NCBI GenBank assembly: GCA_037389465.1
Contig: JAZARR010000154.1
Span: 2,046,001-2,110,000, forward strand
Direction: 5' to 3'
Length of the DNA: 64,000 nucleotides
Source of the DNA: Baylisascaris procyonis
Lineage: Eukaryota; Nematoda; Chromadorea; Rhabditida; Ascarididae
Shown: piece by piece, positions 1 to 12,500 of the stretch
How the letters are laid out: the number at the start of each line of letters is the position of its first letter
Numbering within the stretch: the stretch's first letter is position 1
Position numbers and translations under genes: made by a program
Notes under the pieces: model-generated
The model's database searches: none
What the model was told of the DNA's origin: nothing
The model's input: only the letters and a program-made list of their open reading frames with translations

Positions 1-63
1 ATAAAAAAGTTTCGAGCCTGAACTTTGACCTTTGCGATGCTGATTGAAATTCGAAAATTGCAG

Positions 64-520
64 CGCAATTTGTGATCCGGGAGCCACGTGCATCTCGTCA
101 CGATTCTGCATTGCCGGCACGTGCTCACCGTTATACGGTGGATGGGTTGGCTGGCACAGTGCCAACCTCTTCAGATGCTCCTTTTAATGCCCCTCTAGCG
201 TCAGTACCCGAAGCGGAATCGAGCAATGGAGTTACGACAATACCGAAATCAGCGACCGTCGATGCACCGTTATCGTCGAACGAGCGTCACATCATCGAAC
301 CAATCTCAGCGGTCGGCTCACCACCTAGTGGAGACACCGGTCAGGGAATAGGCGAAGCTGCAGCCGCATCCCCAGCTAGATCTCCAGCTAGAGAGGCTCA
401 GCTTGGATCGCCATCACCGCCAATTGACAACCTGAAGTATTTATCGGTATCACCGCCACGGTCGTGCGCCTCGTTGACTGTTCGTGCAGCGCCCCGTTCC
501 AATAATCAAATCTCATCGAG
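64..520 (+). CDS. unc-51: unc-51 exon encoding the Ser/Pro-rich spacer
   Basis: Acceptor ...TTGCAG ends at 63; the exon opens with two bases of a split codon, then QFVIREPRAS. It runs open to the donor at 521 (GAG|GTATAG), where the frame meets stops within a few codons. Residues 1-151 are rich in Ser, Pro, Ala and Thr with no folded domain visible, which fits the variable linker between kinase and C-terminal domain. It ends with two bases of a Ser codon completed by the next exon. Confidence 0.82.
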
Positions 521-3500
521 GTATAGGTTCAGTTGATAGAACATTTATGCTGGTGGTTATTGAGATCTATATAATATCAGCTGTTAGGAACGAAGTAAAA
601 TGAAATACTGTGGACGAGAGTGGGGAAATTGTGGTCGGCAGTAGTGGTGTCCGATATGGAGATATTGCTCTCAAGAGCATCCCCTAACTTTTGTAGGGAG
701 ATAGCCGCGAATGTTGCCATAGTCTGCAGCAGTAGAAACTATGATCTATAAAAATATACGGCAAAAAAGGTTGTGGCGTAATGCCAAGCAGTAATCAGTA
801 TCAGATGTCATGCATCGTTGCACAGGTTGTAAGCGATTTAGGCATAGGCTTGTGTTTCATAAATGCGAAGCTTTTCGATAGTAGTGTTGCGAATCATCTA
901 CCATTAGATAAATTCATTTTGTTTGGCAATAGATTTGAAGTTTTGAAAATTATTCCTTTCATTGTTGTACAAGGGTGCAATAAACTACTGAGTGAATACC
1001 TGAAGGGAGTGATTCTGTTGAGGTGTTCGGACTTATAAATAAAGTCGAATTGCAGATGATCCATGCGAATCGTTTGTTTTTGTTGTAGGGATAGTTATTG
1101 CGCTGCGTTCTTTTTGTGGAACATGAATGAGGTGATTTAAAGGCGAGGAATTTGATGTCATATGCGAATAACATTCTTTTGCGTCTTTCGTAATGAAACC
1201 ATACATTTAGGTGATACTTTAGAACGCTGAAAAATTCCCTCTTAATACTAATAAATTTGAAAGTCATCGCCCCTCCTGCGGCAGGTTACTTTCTCGATCC
1301 CATATCTCACGAAGTGGGTCTATGCAAAACATTGACGATAGAACCAACTAAGACATTCGCATTGTGGATTCCTTTTGGTAAAGCATTTCATCGTTGTCAG
1401 ATATAAGTTTACGGTTAATATTTGAACATGCGCAGCGTATTATTCAGACCACAAATAGGAACAGCTTTCCCCACTTTTTCACCTCCGAGTAAAGGGAATT
1501 TTATGGCGCATTATTTCATCCAAATTTATGGTGCAGTTGAATGCATATATAAACTTTAATTTAGGTCTTGTTAGGATAGATCTTATTTAAATGGCGTGCA
1601 AATGCTCGGCTTTACTAGACTCAGAAAAACGCTGAAATCCTGCTTTTCTCAATTATTTTTCTCAAATTTCCGTTTTCTTCCTTCTCCTTCGATTACAAAT
1701 GACCATTAAGTAGTTCGGTAATCTGCAGCCAAATATTGGGAGGGGTCGGTCATTTTGATGCGAGTGACATATCCGATATTGCAGAGCTTTATTAACTTTG
1801 AGTTGAAAACTGTCTGGCGGTCTCGAATTGTGATACCGCTACTCATTAAAAAGTTATGTTCACGAATCTGATTTATTGATTGAACCACTCAAGTTCCTTC
1901 TCCTTCGCCTCTCCATTCTTATCCACCCCGAAATGCTTTCATTGAAGGGATCGTTGATAGATCGCGTTCTTTGTTTATACATTTGTTTGCAAAAGCGTTT
2001 TCTTTGCCGTATTGAGTTTCGGCGTTTGCTTTTTTGCTCGATGGGGCAAATTTCTTCAATCGCTTTGTGCATTTCCAATCGGAAATTCGCTCTTTCTTTG
2101 CGGAAATAATCGGTCGTTATCGTTGAGTGGATTATTTGATGAAAGTGCATTTCGTAACCGATCGAATAATTTTACTCTATCGAAATAAGGGATCGGCATA
2201 AAGAAGTTTTGATTCTATTCACTTCTTTTATAGACAGACGATTTATCATTGTCCAAGTTTGCTGTCCTCTCCTCTCGGCCCCTTCCCTCCATCCTCTTTC
2301 TAATGCTCCACTTCCGCCTACCCTAGCATACTCATATCTCCTTTCACATATCAACTTATCGCTTCCATTAATTCATATTCCTTTCAACGGTCGCCGAAAC
2401 ATGCATGTAACTAATTTGAATCATTAATTGGCGTTTTCGATACGTCATCAAAACATCCATCTTTATAGTGATAGCAGAAGTTTATTATAAATTGAAATGT
2501 TTTATTATGTTCAGCAGTCTGAGCGATGATGATGAAGACGTCGACTTGGAACGACCAATTAACCTCCCATTCGCCTCCTCGAAGGCACGTCCATCATTAG
2601 GTATGTTTCTTATCGTTTTTTTTTTTCGATTTGAGGTCTTTCTGCGCTGTGAATGGAAGTAGAACGTTTGAGTCGTATAAAATATAAAGAAAAGGGAGAA
2701 GTCTCGAATTTTTCCCCATCACTATATAAATTGTTTTCGGTTTCCATAATAAAAAAAAAAAAAAAATGGAATAGCAGAGGTCGTATCTATTCACTTATCT
2801 CTTCTTATATTTTAATTTCATGATTTACATTATTCGCACTCTTTTTGTATTGCAGCTTAGAAATTCGATTTCGTTTTAATTCCGCCTCAAGCATAATTTT
2901 TATGAGTTTTGCAAATTTATGCTGCAGAAACGCATCATGATGACGTATCTGCGTCGGCGTATATATACGTCAACGGGTATGTCTGGATGTCTCATAGCTT
3001 CAACTGGGGGGTCCACTGAAAATTAATTCGCGAAATATACTAGATATAATAATATGATGATTTCCTGAAGCCAAAAAAAGGAAATTTCCCATTTCCTGAA
3101 GCCAAAATTTCCCAAAAAAGGAAACAGACCCAACAAGCTACTAAGCCAAAGAGGAAAAAATATTTGAATGGTTTCCCATGGTTTCCCACCAAGTTTAAAA
3201 GACACTGTAGACATTTAAAAGTGAAAGAAATTTTTTATGAGAAATTTTTTTGAGAAATTTATGAGAAAAGAAATTTTTTTTTTTTTATTTATAGAAAATT
3301 TTTGCTAGCGCTTCAAATAGTTAAAACGTGGAGGCATTATTTTGCGTATTCGTTATTTGTTGGTTATTGATGAAGCTGATTGTTCGAATTGAAAGAATGT
3401 GCAAAGCACATTTTATGTTAATCCCTTTGGCGTGTTTTCTCATTGATATGCTTTCCGTAGTAAGTTCCGAGAGTACCAATATTTCTAACTGCCACCAAAG

Positions 3501-6500
3501 TATCTTAATGATTTTTTTGTGTCTTATTGCGTAATTTTTGTAATAAATCCGTCTTTTCGATGTTTATTTCACTAATTCGATCCTCTTGCCATTGAGGACG
3601 CTTTGCAAAAACATTTGCATATCTGAACGCTTATTTACATATTTGGAAAAAGAATGAGATGATGAGTAGGGATGTGGATGCAAAGGCAAGAGATCATAAC
3701 ACTTTTTCAAAGATGGAATTCCGAATATGAGCGGTATAGGTGAACGAAATGGATCAGATGGAATGCAATATTGAGTCGTTTTTTTTTCGTAGTTTCTATG
3801 TAGTGGTTTGGTCATGGTAATATCGAAGTCCTTTCTTTTACTTTATCTTTTTATTTCATTTTTTTAGTGATTCTTTGGCTTCTCAAAGAATGATTTCTAC
3901 GATATTCCATCATAATTCCTCAAAGGAATATTTAAAACTAATTTTGAGTAGCTTGTTTTTCGGTTCATAAAAAATTATATCTTTATACTCATTTCTTTTG
4001 AAACCAAATTTCCTTTTAGATTTTTCTCTAACTTTATTTACTTCCATGCGTATCTTAATTAACTCCAGGTGTTTTTGTAATAAAAAATTGATCGCTATGT
4101 TTTCCATCCTCTTTTTTTTTCGTTAATTCTCCATCTCTCATTTGCTTCTCAGTCTAGCCAAAGTGTTGATGAATTTTCTGTGTTGTGCTTCACGCCGTTT
4201 CTCTGTCTTCCCTCATTCATTGACGTCTTCTGTGTCTGTCAGTATCGACCGTTGTGGGTGCATCGCAATGCTACATTTCGAATCGCCTCACATCCTTTCT
4301 CTTTCATGCGGTGCGTTAATTTAACCTATTAGATGATGTTACTATCATTGAGATTTGTTCTTGAATAGGGGTTGGGGGTGGGGGAGGGGAGAGCAGTGGA
4401 CAAGAAAAGAAGTGATGGATGTGAACAAGCTTTTCTTCTCCGCTTTTCTTGAGTATCTATTGCAATATTCTGCAATGTCATTGCAAATAGCTTTTTATTA
4501 TTATTCTAGAAGTTGTCATTGATGTATACATGATGATCACTATTAATGTTTTATAAATGCTGATAGCGCTTTAAATTTTTCATAATTCTCTTAGCAATTT
4601 CCATGACGATACAATTTTATGTTTCCATGCCTTATAGGACAAAGGTTGGCGCATATGTGAAATTGAATGCCGCTATTGGGTGCACGGTCGGTCTTATATG
4701 TTGAAAAGTGCAAATATGTCATTGGATCGATCATTTTTTATGAAAGAAACTTATTGATCTGCCTACTGGTTCTTTGTGTAATGCAACCGTCATATTGTTG
4801 GGCAAACTGTTACCGAAGGGGGGTTGCACCGAGGGTACTCCGAGGTTCGTGACCAAATTTTGGGAAGTTAAATTGCCGCGTGGGAAGGAGTGAAGTGAAG
4901 CTACTCGGATGAGACGTCTTTATTGTCTGTGAGATGCTGAAAATAGTTTATGAGAAAGTTATATTAGTCCTACGCATGTCAAATGTAGTTGCGAGGAATT
5001 ATTGGAAATAATACCACCTTTTAGTCGAAAGATTGCAAAGTTGTAGCACTAAAGTTTGATATCGTTGGTTTAGAGAGGGCCGAAGGATGTCCATATGTCT
5101 TCGGTCATTTAACCCACTGTGCTTTCGAACGTACCGCGAGCAAATGAGAATGTTTAAAAAAATTCAGGTGGTGAAGATTTTTCATACATTTATATTCGAC
5201 GATTTGAAAGCAATAAAAAAAATTTTACAGATGATTCCACTCATTCACAACTCATGGAAAGCGTTTGTGCAGATGATGGAGTTGCCGGTAATGGTAAGGA
5301 GGCAGCAGCAGCAGCAAGCAACGCCAATGCAACGGCTAACGATAATGTAACACACGCAGATGAGGACGATGTACCTCCTTCTCTACAACAAGAGACTCTC
5401 ATGGAGGTATGCTTATCGGCTGTTGCTTTATCATCCTTCTTGGAGCTTTACAGTGACTTTTTTTAGCGAGGAGGCATAAGGTTGCAGTTGTTTTCGTTGT
5501 CTCGGATTTAAAATATTTTGGTTGGCAAGACGGTAGAATGCCGGTGTAAATTCAAACCGCGTTACTCGAACCATTGCAGTCTCCTTCTTTTATGGCTTGT
5601 GATTTGAAATCTGTTCGGGATTGAAGAGCACGATTATCTTTGCACCTGTCTGTTTCATGTATATAATAGAGTTATCTCTTCCCCTTCTTTTGATCGATGG
5701 TTCCTCACGCTATACCTGTGGTAGATTTCATTTTATATTCGTATATCCCTCAAATCATTTGTGATGGAGTGCTTACAATCCGAGTTTATTTACAGAGGAT
5801 ATTAATGCATTGCCCACAGATATCGGATCTTGTAGATTGGTAAACGTGGAGAAATCTTTTCGTTGATTTCATGAATTTTGTATCGAAGAGGTAGAGCCTC
5901 TTCTATTTGGGAATTGGTTGGGTATCAGAAAGTCATCGGTAAGAATCGTACTGACTTGTGTATTTCATTATTAAGATATTTTCATGAGGTTCTCCTATGA
6001 CTGCATCACTTCACCGAAATTTCCTTCTCTCATCTCTCTTATTGAGAACAATTTCAATGAAAAATCATTGAAAAGCACTATCCGAACGGTTAGTGTTAGT
6101 GTGTCATTGCAACTGAATAGGTACTTTCCTTCAGTTAAAATATAGTAATTAGTGAAGTGTTCTTTTTCCTTCACCAATTTTGTGAGGGCATCCTGAATAT
6201 TGTTTATTTCCAGGCTGAACATGTGCAAGTGTTAGCCAAATTGCGATTTGTGCTTGAATTGGTTGATACACTAATAAACGTCGCAGAAAGCAGAAGTAAT
6301 CCGATGACAATCGCAATGCAACCGCGAAAGGTTTAGTTATTGGCTTTTTTCTGTATTTTTACGAGTTCTGAAATAGTTTTGGTATCATATACGGATTTGT
6401 TTCGTAGATCCATGTAATATTGCTTGTGTACTTTCAATTTTGTTAATGGAAAAACGCATAAGCAGTAAATTTGGAAGATACTTTGTGAAGCGTTATCACA

Positions 6501-9500
6501 TTATAGAGTTCATAATGGTGGCTAAATACTGCCGGCAGTGAACAAGAATATTGCTTCCGGTCAGCAGAATTTTTCTTTCGTTGCTGAATTTTATTTATTT
6601 TACTAGTGGTTTAGTCGAATTATTAGCGGTTTCAGACTTGAGTTCTTTGATTAATTAAATCAGCCTATGATGATAAGTGATGTTTTGGAGTAAGACAGAA
6701 CAAAGCTAGTATTGTTTGCGCTCTTGACATAGCTGTCATCGAGTGCTGAAGTGTTGGTCGGAAATAATGTGGTGCGTAGTTGTGTGCCTCAAAAATCAAA
6801 TGGGCATAAATGAGTTTACTTCAATTCATCCTATAGCCCAACTGAGAGTGGCAAATCGTGGCTTGGCTTCGGACTGAGTTCGCAGCTAGATAGAGGAAAT
6901 AGTAAATGAAAGGAAGAAGTAGAAGAAATAGTTTTTCATTCGAACGGCCTCATTAGCTATGCTAGCGATCAATTTTGGAAATGGAAAGGGAAAGCATTTC
7001 TCAATTTAGGGAAACAGAGAGCACCATTAATGTGGTCGCGGAAGCATAATTGTAATTGATCATTCGATGTTAGCCATTGCTGAATATGTGTATTCTTTGA
7101 AAAGTTGGGACATTTCAAATTCTATTATTGCAAGAAATTGTGAAACCAATAAATTTTGGCCTTTTCATTATGTTCTAAGAATGTTTTAAAGAAGAGCGTA
7201 AATGACGATCAAAAAGTTTTTAATTTGGGTTTAGGCTGAATTTCCTGTTAGCACTCATTTGGAATGCGTTTTTGCCTGTTTTCGTACAAGAAAATGCCTA
7301 GTTTACGATCCTAGAATTAACTTTATGAAATTACGCTTTCGAAAATGTTCATTTCGTTTTATAAATGAAATTAATTCATGAGATTTGTGCTTCTTCTTTC
7401 GTGTGCATTTGAATGTTTAATGTTTAAATACTATGAGTATTGGTGAAGATTTATGCAGTTGAAGTATCAGTTCTTAAGTGTCAGTCGTAGTGAATTACCT
7501 TCGTAGTGATCTATCATCGCAACCGGAAGAGCTTATTGAATCCCATTCGAATTGATGATATGTGATGGATCTTCTTTTGCCTTTCCACCACCCTCCTTCC
7601 CCCTCCTGTTCCTACTGCTTACTCCGAATTGTCGCCTTGAAGGAACTACTTCGTAGCACAACATATTTTAACATCATGCCCATTTCCAAGCTTTTGCGAG
7701 TTTGCTATCGCTCGCATAAACCTCTCAAGTGTTTTCATATGTGCTTATGCACGTCAACGGATGTGGGAATTGTTACGGTCGGAAAGACGATGCGACCAAT
7801 TGGTGTTACCATTCTGCAGTTATGCTTACTTACATTGCCTTTAAGCTAGACAATAGATAAACGAAAATAAAACTTTCCCGTATGGATTTTGAATGAATTT
7901 TATAGAAAAAAGAATATTCGGATGCATATCGTCGTGCTGAACAATTAGTGGTATACGTGAGGGCATTACATATGCTCTCATCGGCGTTGCTGCTCGCACA
8001 GCGACAAGTCACCGCTGAGACGCTTCATCCATCGCCAGCCGTACAGCATGTACTTAATCAACTCAACGATAAATACCATCAATGTCTCGTAAGTCATTCG
8101 CTTACACTTTCATTGCATCGTTCGACACTAAAATGAATTACTTGCATCGTTCTCTACTATTATAGAATCAGATTGCTGCGCACTTTTTTTGTTTGAAAAA
8201 GAAAAGTGAGAAACATAAAAATACTATTTGGCGTCTTTTAAAATCGTTCTCTTTTTTTTCCACGCATACAATCTCTTGTTGTATTTGCATAAGTATTCCT
8301 CCGTTCAGTAGTTTCAACCTAAAGCTATGTTGACCAAATCTGGTGAATGTAATTTTCTGTGCCACATTTCTCGTCTGTACCTTCTGTGCCACTAAGTTTG
8401 GTGGATTTTCTCTACTGCAGGATAAAATAACTTTCACTATCATCTTTCAAATTAGTCTAATGATTTCAAAAGAAGTTGCACACCTAATTGAGTCTGAAAT
8501 TTGCGCACTCTTTACACCGATCGTTGTGTTTTTTACAGGTTTATATAGAAACGAGTTTCTTGCACATGGTTGGTTGGAATGATCAGATTTGTTGATTCTC
8601 ACATGTGTCACTGCAGACATCTTATTATTTAATGGCAGTTTAATAAACTTGGTGGGCGGTGAACTTGACTGCCATAGTTCGTATGGTATCAATTTAAATG
8701 ACGCTGTTTCCTATTTTTTAACTTTTTTTTTCGGTGTTTTTATAAATAAGACCAACATCAAGAAAGGGATTTGTTTGCGTGCACGTAACGTATTTTCTGG
8801 TTTATTCGTGTGTTGTACGTGTGCAGCTCTTTCATAGTTTCCCATCATCAGTTGGTTTTGCTATCGAATTTTGAGTTGCATCGTTAATTGTGGGTGGCCG
8901 AGCATAGTAGTTCATCTTTTGCAAAAGCTGTACAGTTGATATTCTTTAATGGTGGAATAGTTCTAGCGGATTTCCCTGCCATGTATTTTCGTTCTCCTAT
9001 ATTCATTGGAATGCATCGAAAGTAACAAAACTTTTCATGCCGCCTTCACCTGTATACTAGCAGAAAGCTTTCCTTTTTTACAGATTTCGCATTGATCCAC
9101 TTCTATAACCTAGTACTTATTGCTTCTTAAAGATGGATATTGTTTGCTCTATATATGAGCTTATCTAAATTTTTATTCAGCGATGGAAGATTTCTTTATA
9201 GTTCAATTGGCCTTATGTAAGTAATTATGAGTGATCATTCTTAATAATTCAGATGCGCTCACAGGAACTCGCATCTTTGGGTTTGCCGGCCGCCGATCCG
9301 GCAATGGCGGTCATATCAGCCGAACGCATTATGTACAAGCATGCGATCGACCTCTGTCAGAGTGCGGCTCTTGACGAACTATTCGGCAATCCTCACCTCT
9401 GCTCCCAGCGGTTCGCTTTTGCTTATATCGATTTGGTACATCTCTTATTATAATGCCGTTCACATGTTTAAAAACTGCCTCAGCTTCTTTCTCCTCCCTC

Positions 9501-12500
9501 CCCCCCCTTCCATCCTCATTCCTCTTACTCTTACCGAAGCCTTCCATAGAAAGTTCTTGCTCACCATCTCATATGGACTTTGTTGGGGAGAAATTTGAAA
9601 ATTTTGAGGTACTTTCATAACTTCTAAAGCTTGTAGGTTGTATAGTTTTGTGTAGATTTTTTTTACTGGATCGTGATTTCTATAGAGAAGGCCACTTGAA
9701 ACGATCACCGGGCATTTTTAAGAATTTATCCTAGTGCATAATGCGGTGTTGCTTAAATTACTTTAGGCAGCTTCAAATTTCGTTAATCCTTTGCAGAAGT
9801 ATTCTATAGTTTCAGAGCTTCAAGCTTTATTATCCTCACAGCGCAGACCCGTAGAAGTACTGATCGCTACCTTCGCCTTAAAAATTTGCTCGCCCAGTAT
9901 TGCTTTCATTCCTGACATATTTTCACAATATTGGGGTCATCAGGGAGAGCTGGTGGTTTTTCATTTGAGCCCCGATCCTTGTTTTCGCGATAAACACTGC
10001 TGTCAATTAGCCTCAAACTTCAAGCGCAATCATAACCCATGTTTGGGGCTTTCAAACCAAATCTCGCTTCCTTGAAGTTCTTGGGCAAAAACATTTCAGT
10101 CAGTCTACTATGCAAGAGTTACGACGTTGAAACGGTATAGCAAAGCGTTTGCTCGATGAGTGCATTCAAAGAGAATGTGGAATGAGTTAAAGGATATTAA
10201 GACAAAGCTGCCGGAAACCGGCAACTCGTTTCGATGGAGTCATGCAGCCAACACAATCGATTGAGCACAAAATGCGGCATCACAGTTGATTTCAAAGCTA
10301 CGTTTGCAGTAGTGTTCGGAGTTCATGCCATCCCCCCCCCACCCCCACCCCTCGCATATTCATGGATTTTGGACCGCGGGAGCCTCCGAAGTCAAAAAAT
10401 CCCCTACCTCCGCGAGGAATTTGCTGTAACCAATCTCCCATCCGCGGATGTCCCCGCGACTGCCCAGCTAGCCTTCACAGTCTCTGTGAGGGACATTGGA
10501 ACTGCGAATTCTGCGGCCAAAACTGAAAAAAATTCTCCATGCTTCTGGACAATCATCGTCGACAGCTTTCAAATGGCCTATCATGCCACGCGTCGATGAA
10601 GAGTTGAAAATTAGTGTTCTTCTGCAAATATTGCACCGGACCCTTTTCCACCTTTGTTGTCTTCTACCACGAAGAGCTTCCACACTGCGCTTCTCCTTAT
10701 CAGTCCAGATTCATCCGAACCACTGACCGCTGGTGTCGGCTTTAGGGACGTCCAGCGGGAAGCGAGCGATGGAATCGGCAATGATGACTGTTCACCTGCG
10801 CTACTTGGGCATTCCATTCTTCCGCAATACGGCCTATTTAAATGGGAAATCCGCATTCAGCTGAATGGAAAGGGAATAGAATCTACCTACCCCCGCATCA
10901 CAGAGGGTAGAGTTTGATTGTCGATGAGGAAACGCAGGTAGTGCAAAGACACGGATAGCACAATGAATTATGATGCAACATGTTGAGCTGCCACATTCGA
11001 AAATTCAGTGTTCCTCTCGCACACTCGGTATCGTTACTGTTCTCAACGTTTCGCAGCAGAGATTAAACAAAATCATTTCATATACGTCATGATTATGGGC
11101 ACTTGCTCACACTATCACCACAATTGCGGACCGAAATTTCCAAATGGAATATGCAGTCATTAAAAGAGAAGACTGAAATGCGAATGAATAACCTGTCGGA
11201 AACTGAGCTTCACTACTTCGCATATATATGTCAATAAAGCACACTGCTGTTCATTTCCTATCATTTTTGCAGTAGGAAAGTGGCCTTCACTACATTTCCT
11301 TATTCCAGCACAACACAACATTATCTCAGTTTCCTCTCCCTAGCGGCGAGGCAAATACCCTTCCTTTGTAAACAATTATCAAAATTTTACCACCAATGCA
11401 TTCAACAGAACATGCAACCGCGTTTAGCAGTAATGTGCATCTTGGAGTTCAGTCGTAATTTCTATATCAAACGACGTGCCGAAGAAACGCGAGCACTACA
11501 ACTTTTCGAAAGTATTCCTATTGCAGCTTCCCATAAAAACGATACACCACAATTGAATGACTGATCTGATAAGTCTTGTAATAGAAACGAATGTTTTCCA
11601 GCCTTCCGTCCTCGAGAAAGCCCCGCAGAGGCCTCCGCTCTCCGGAACTTCCCGCCCTCCCTGAGGGGATTCTGAAAATTCAAACCCCAGGGAGGGCGAA
11701 AAGCTCCCCTCCCCCGCGGGGTATGATTGGTCATTTCACATGAGGAGGCTTCATTCCAAACTAGTTTGCAGCACAGTATGAAAATAATATGGCAATGAAC
11801 ACTTTCATGCGGCAATATATGAGATCAGAACATCTTGACCAAAATTTTTTTTCCTTCAGTTGCAGTCAGTGAGTTGCAGGTCGTTCTCACGTGTTAGAGC
11901 ACTGCGAGTTTTTAGTAAAAACAACAATCCCGATACTTATGCATTAGCTATTCATCGAAAGCAGATTTTCAAATTTTGTTCTTTGATTACTTCGAACGCC
12001 TTACAACTCTCATAGCATACTCGCTATCGAACATTGCAAATAGCTAATAAGAACAATTGCTGTATAGAAGTCCATCGTGATTTCGTTTTATTTCCCTTCC
12101 ACGTGCTACTGCATCCTCATCTCTTGATAGTGGAGAGAGATGGTGTGGCAGATTGCTTCATAAGTTGCCAGAAACTAAGCTCAGGCATTCATATCAACCG
12201 GTCCGTCCGCATATAGCGTGTATCTTTAGTTCTTTCTGCTAGCTAGTGATGCCGATCCAAAGAACTTATACCCATCTCTGTTTATTCGCCTCTTAGTTTC
12301 AATCCGGACACCAGTAAAGTTAGAGCTCTATGGAAATCAGGTTGATCCTCCAAGTTTAGTGGAAACAATTACATATATTAATTATGCTATAAAACATTCA
12401 CATCTTTTTATTCGATGGCATTTCTATTTTCACCATTTGAATAGGAAAAAGGCAGTATTTTGTAGATTGATGGGGTGGTCGGGTCAGCTGAAATGCAGAT

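Noticed and set aside
7562..7849. 95-codon plus-strand frame inside an unc-51 intron
   Set aside because: Composition follows the pyrimidine-rich DNA; no conserved motif, and inserting it would break the unc-51 phase.
9472..9510. C-runs and G-runs (also near 10,332, 14,579, 16,860 and 23,051) as possible G-quadruplexes
   Set aside because: They are single homopolymer runs rather than four spaced G-tracts; better read as slippage tracts.
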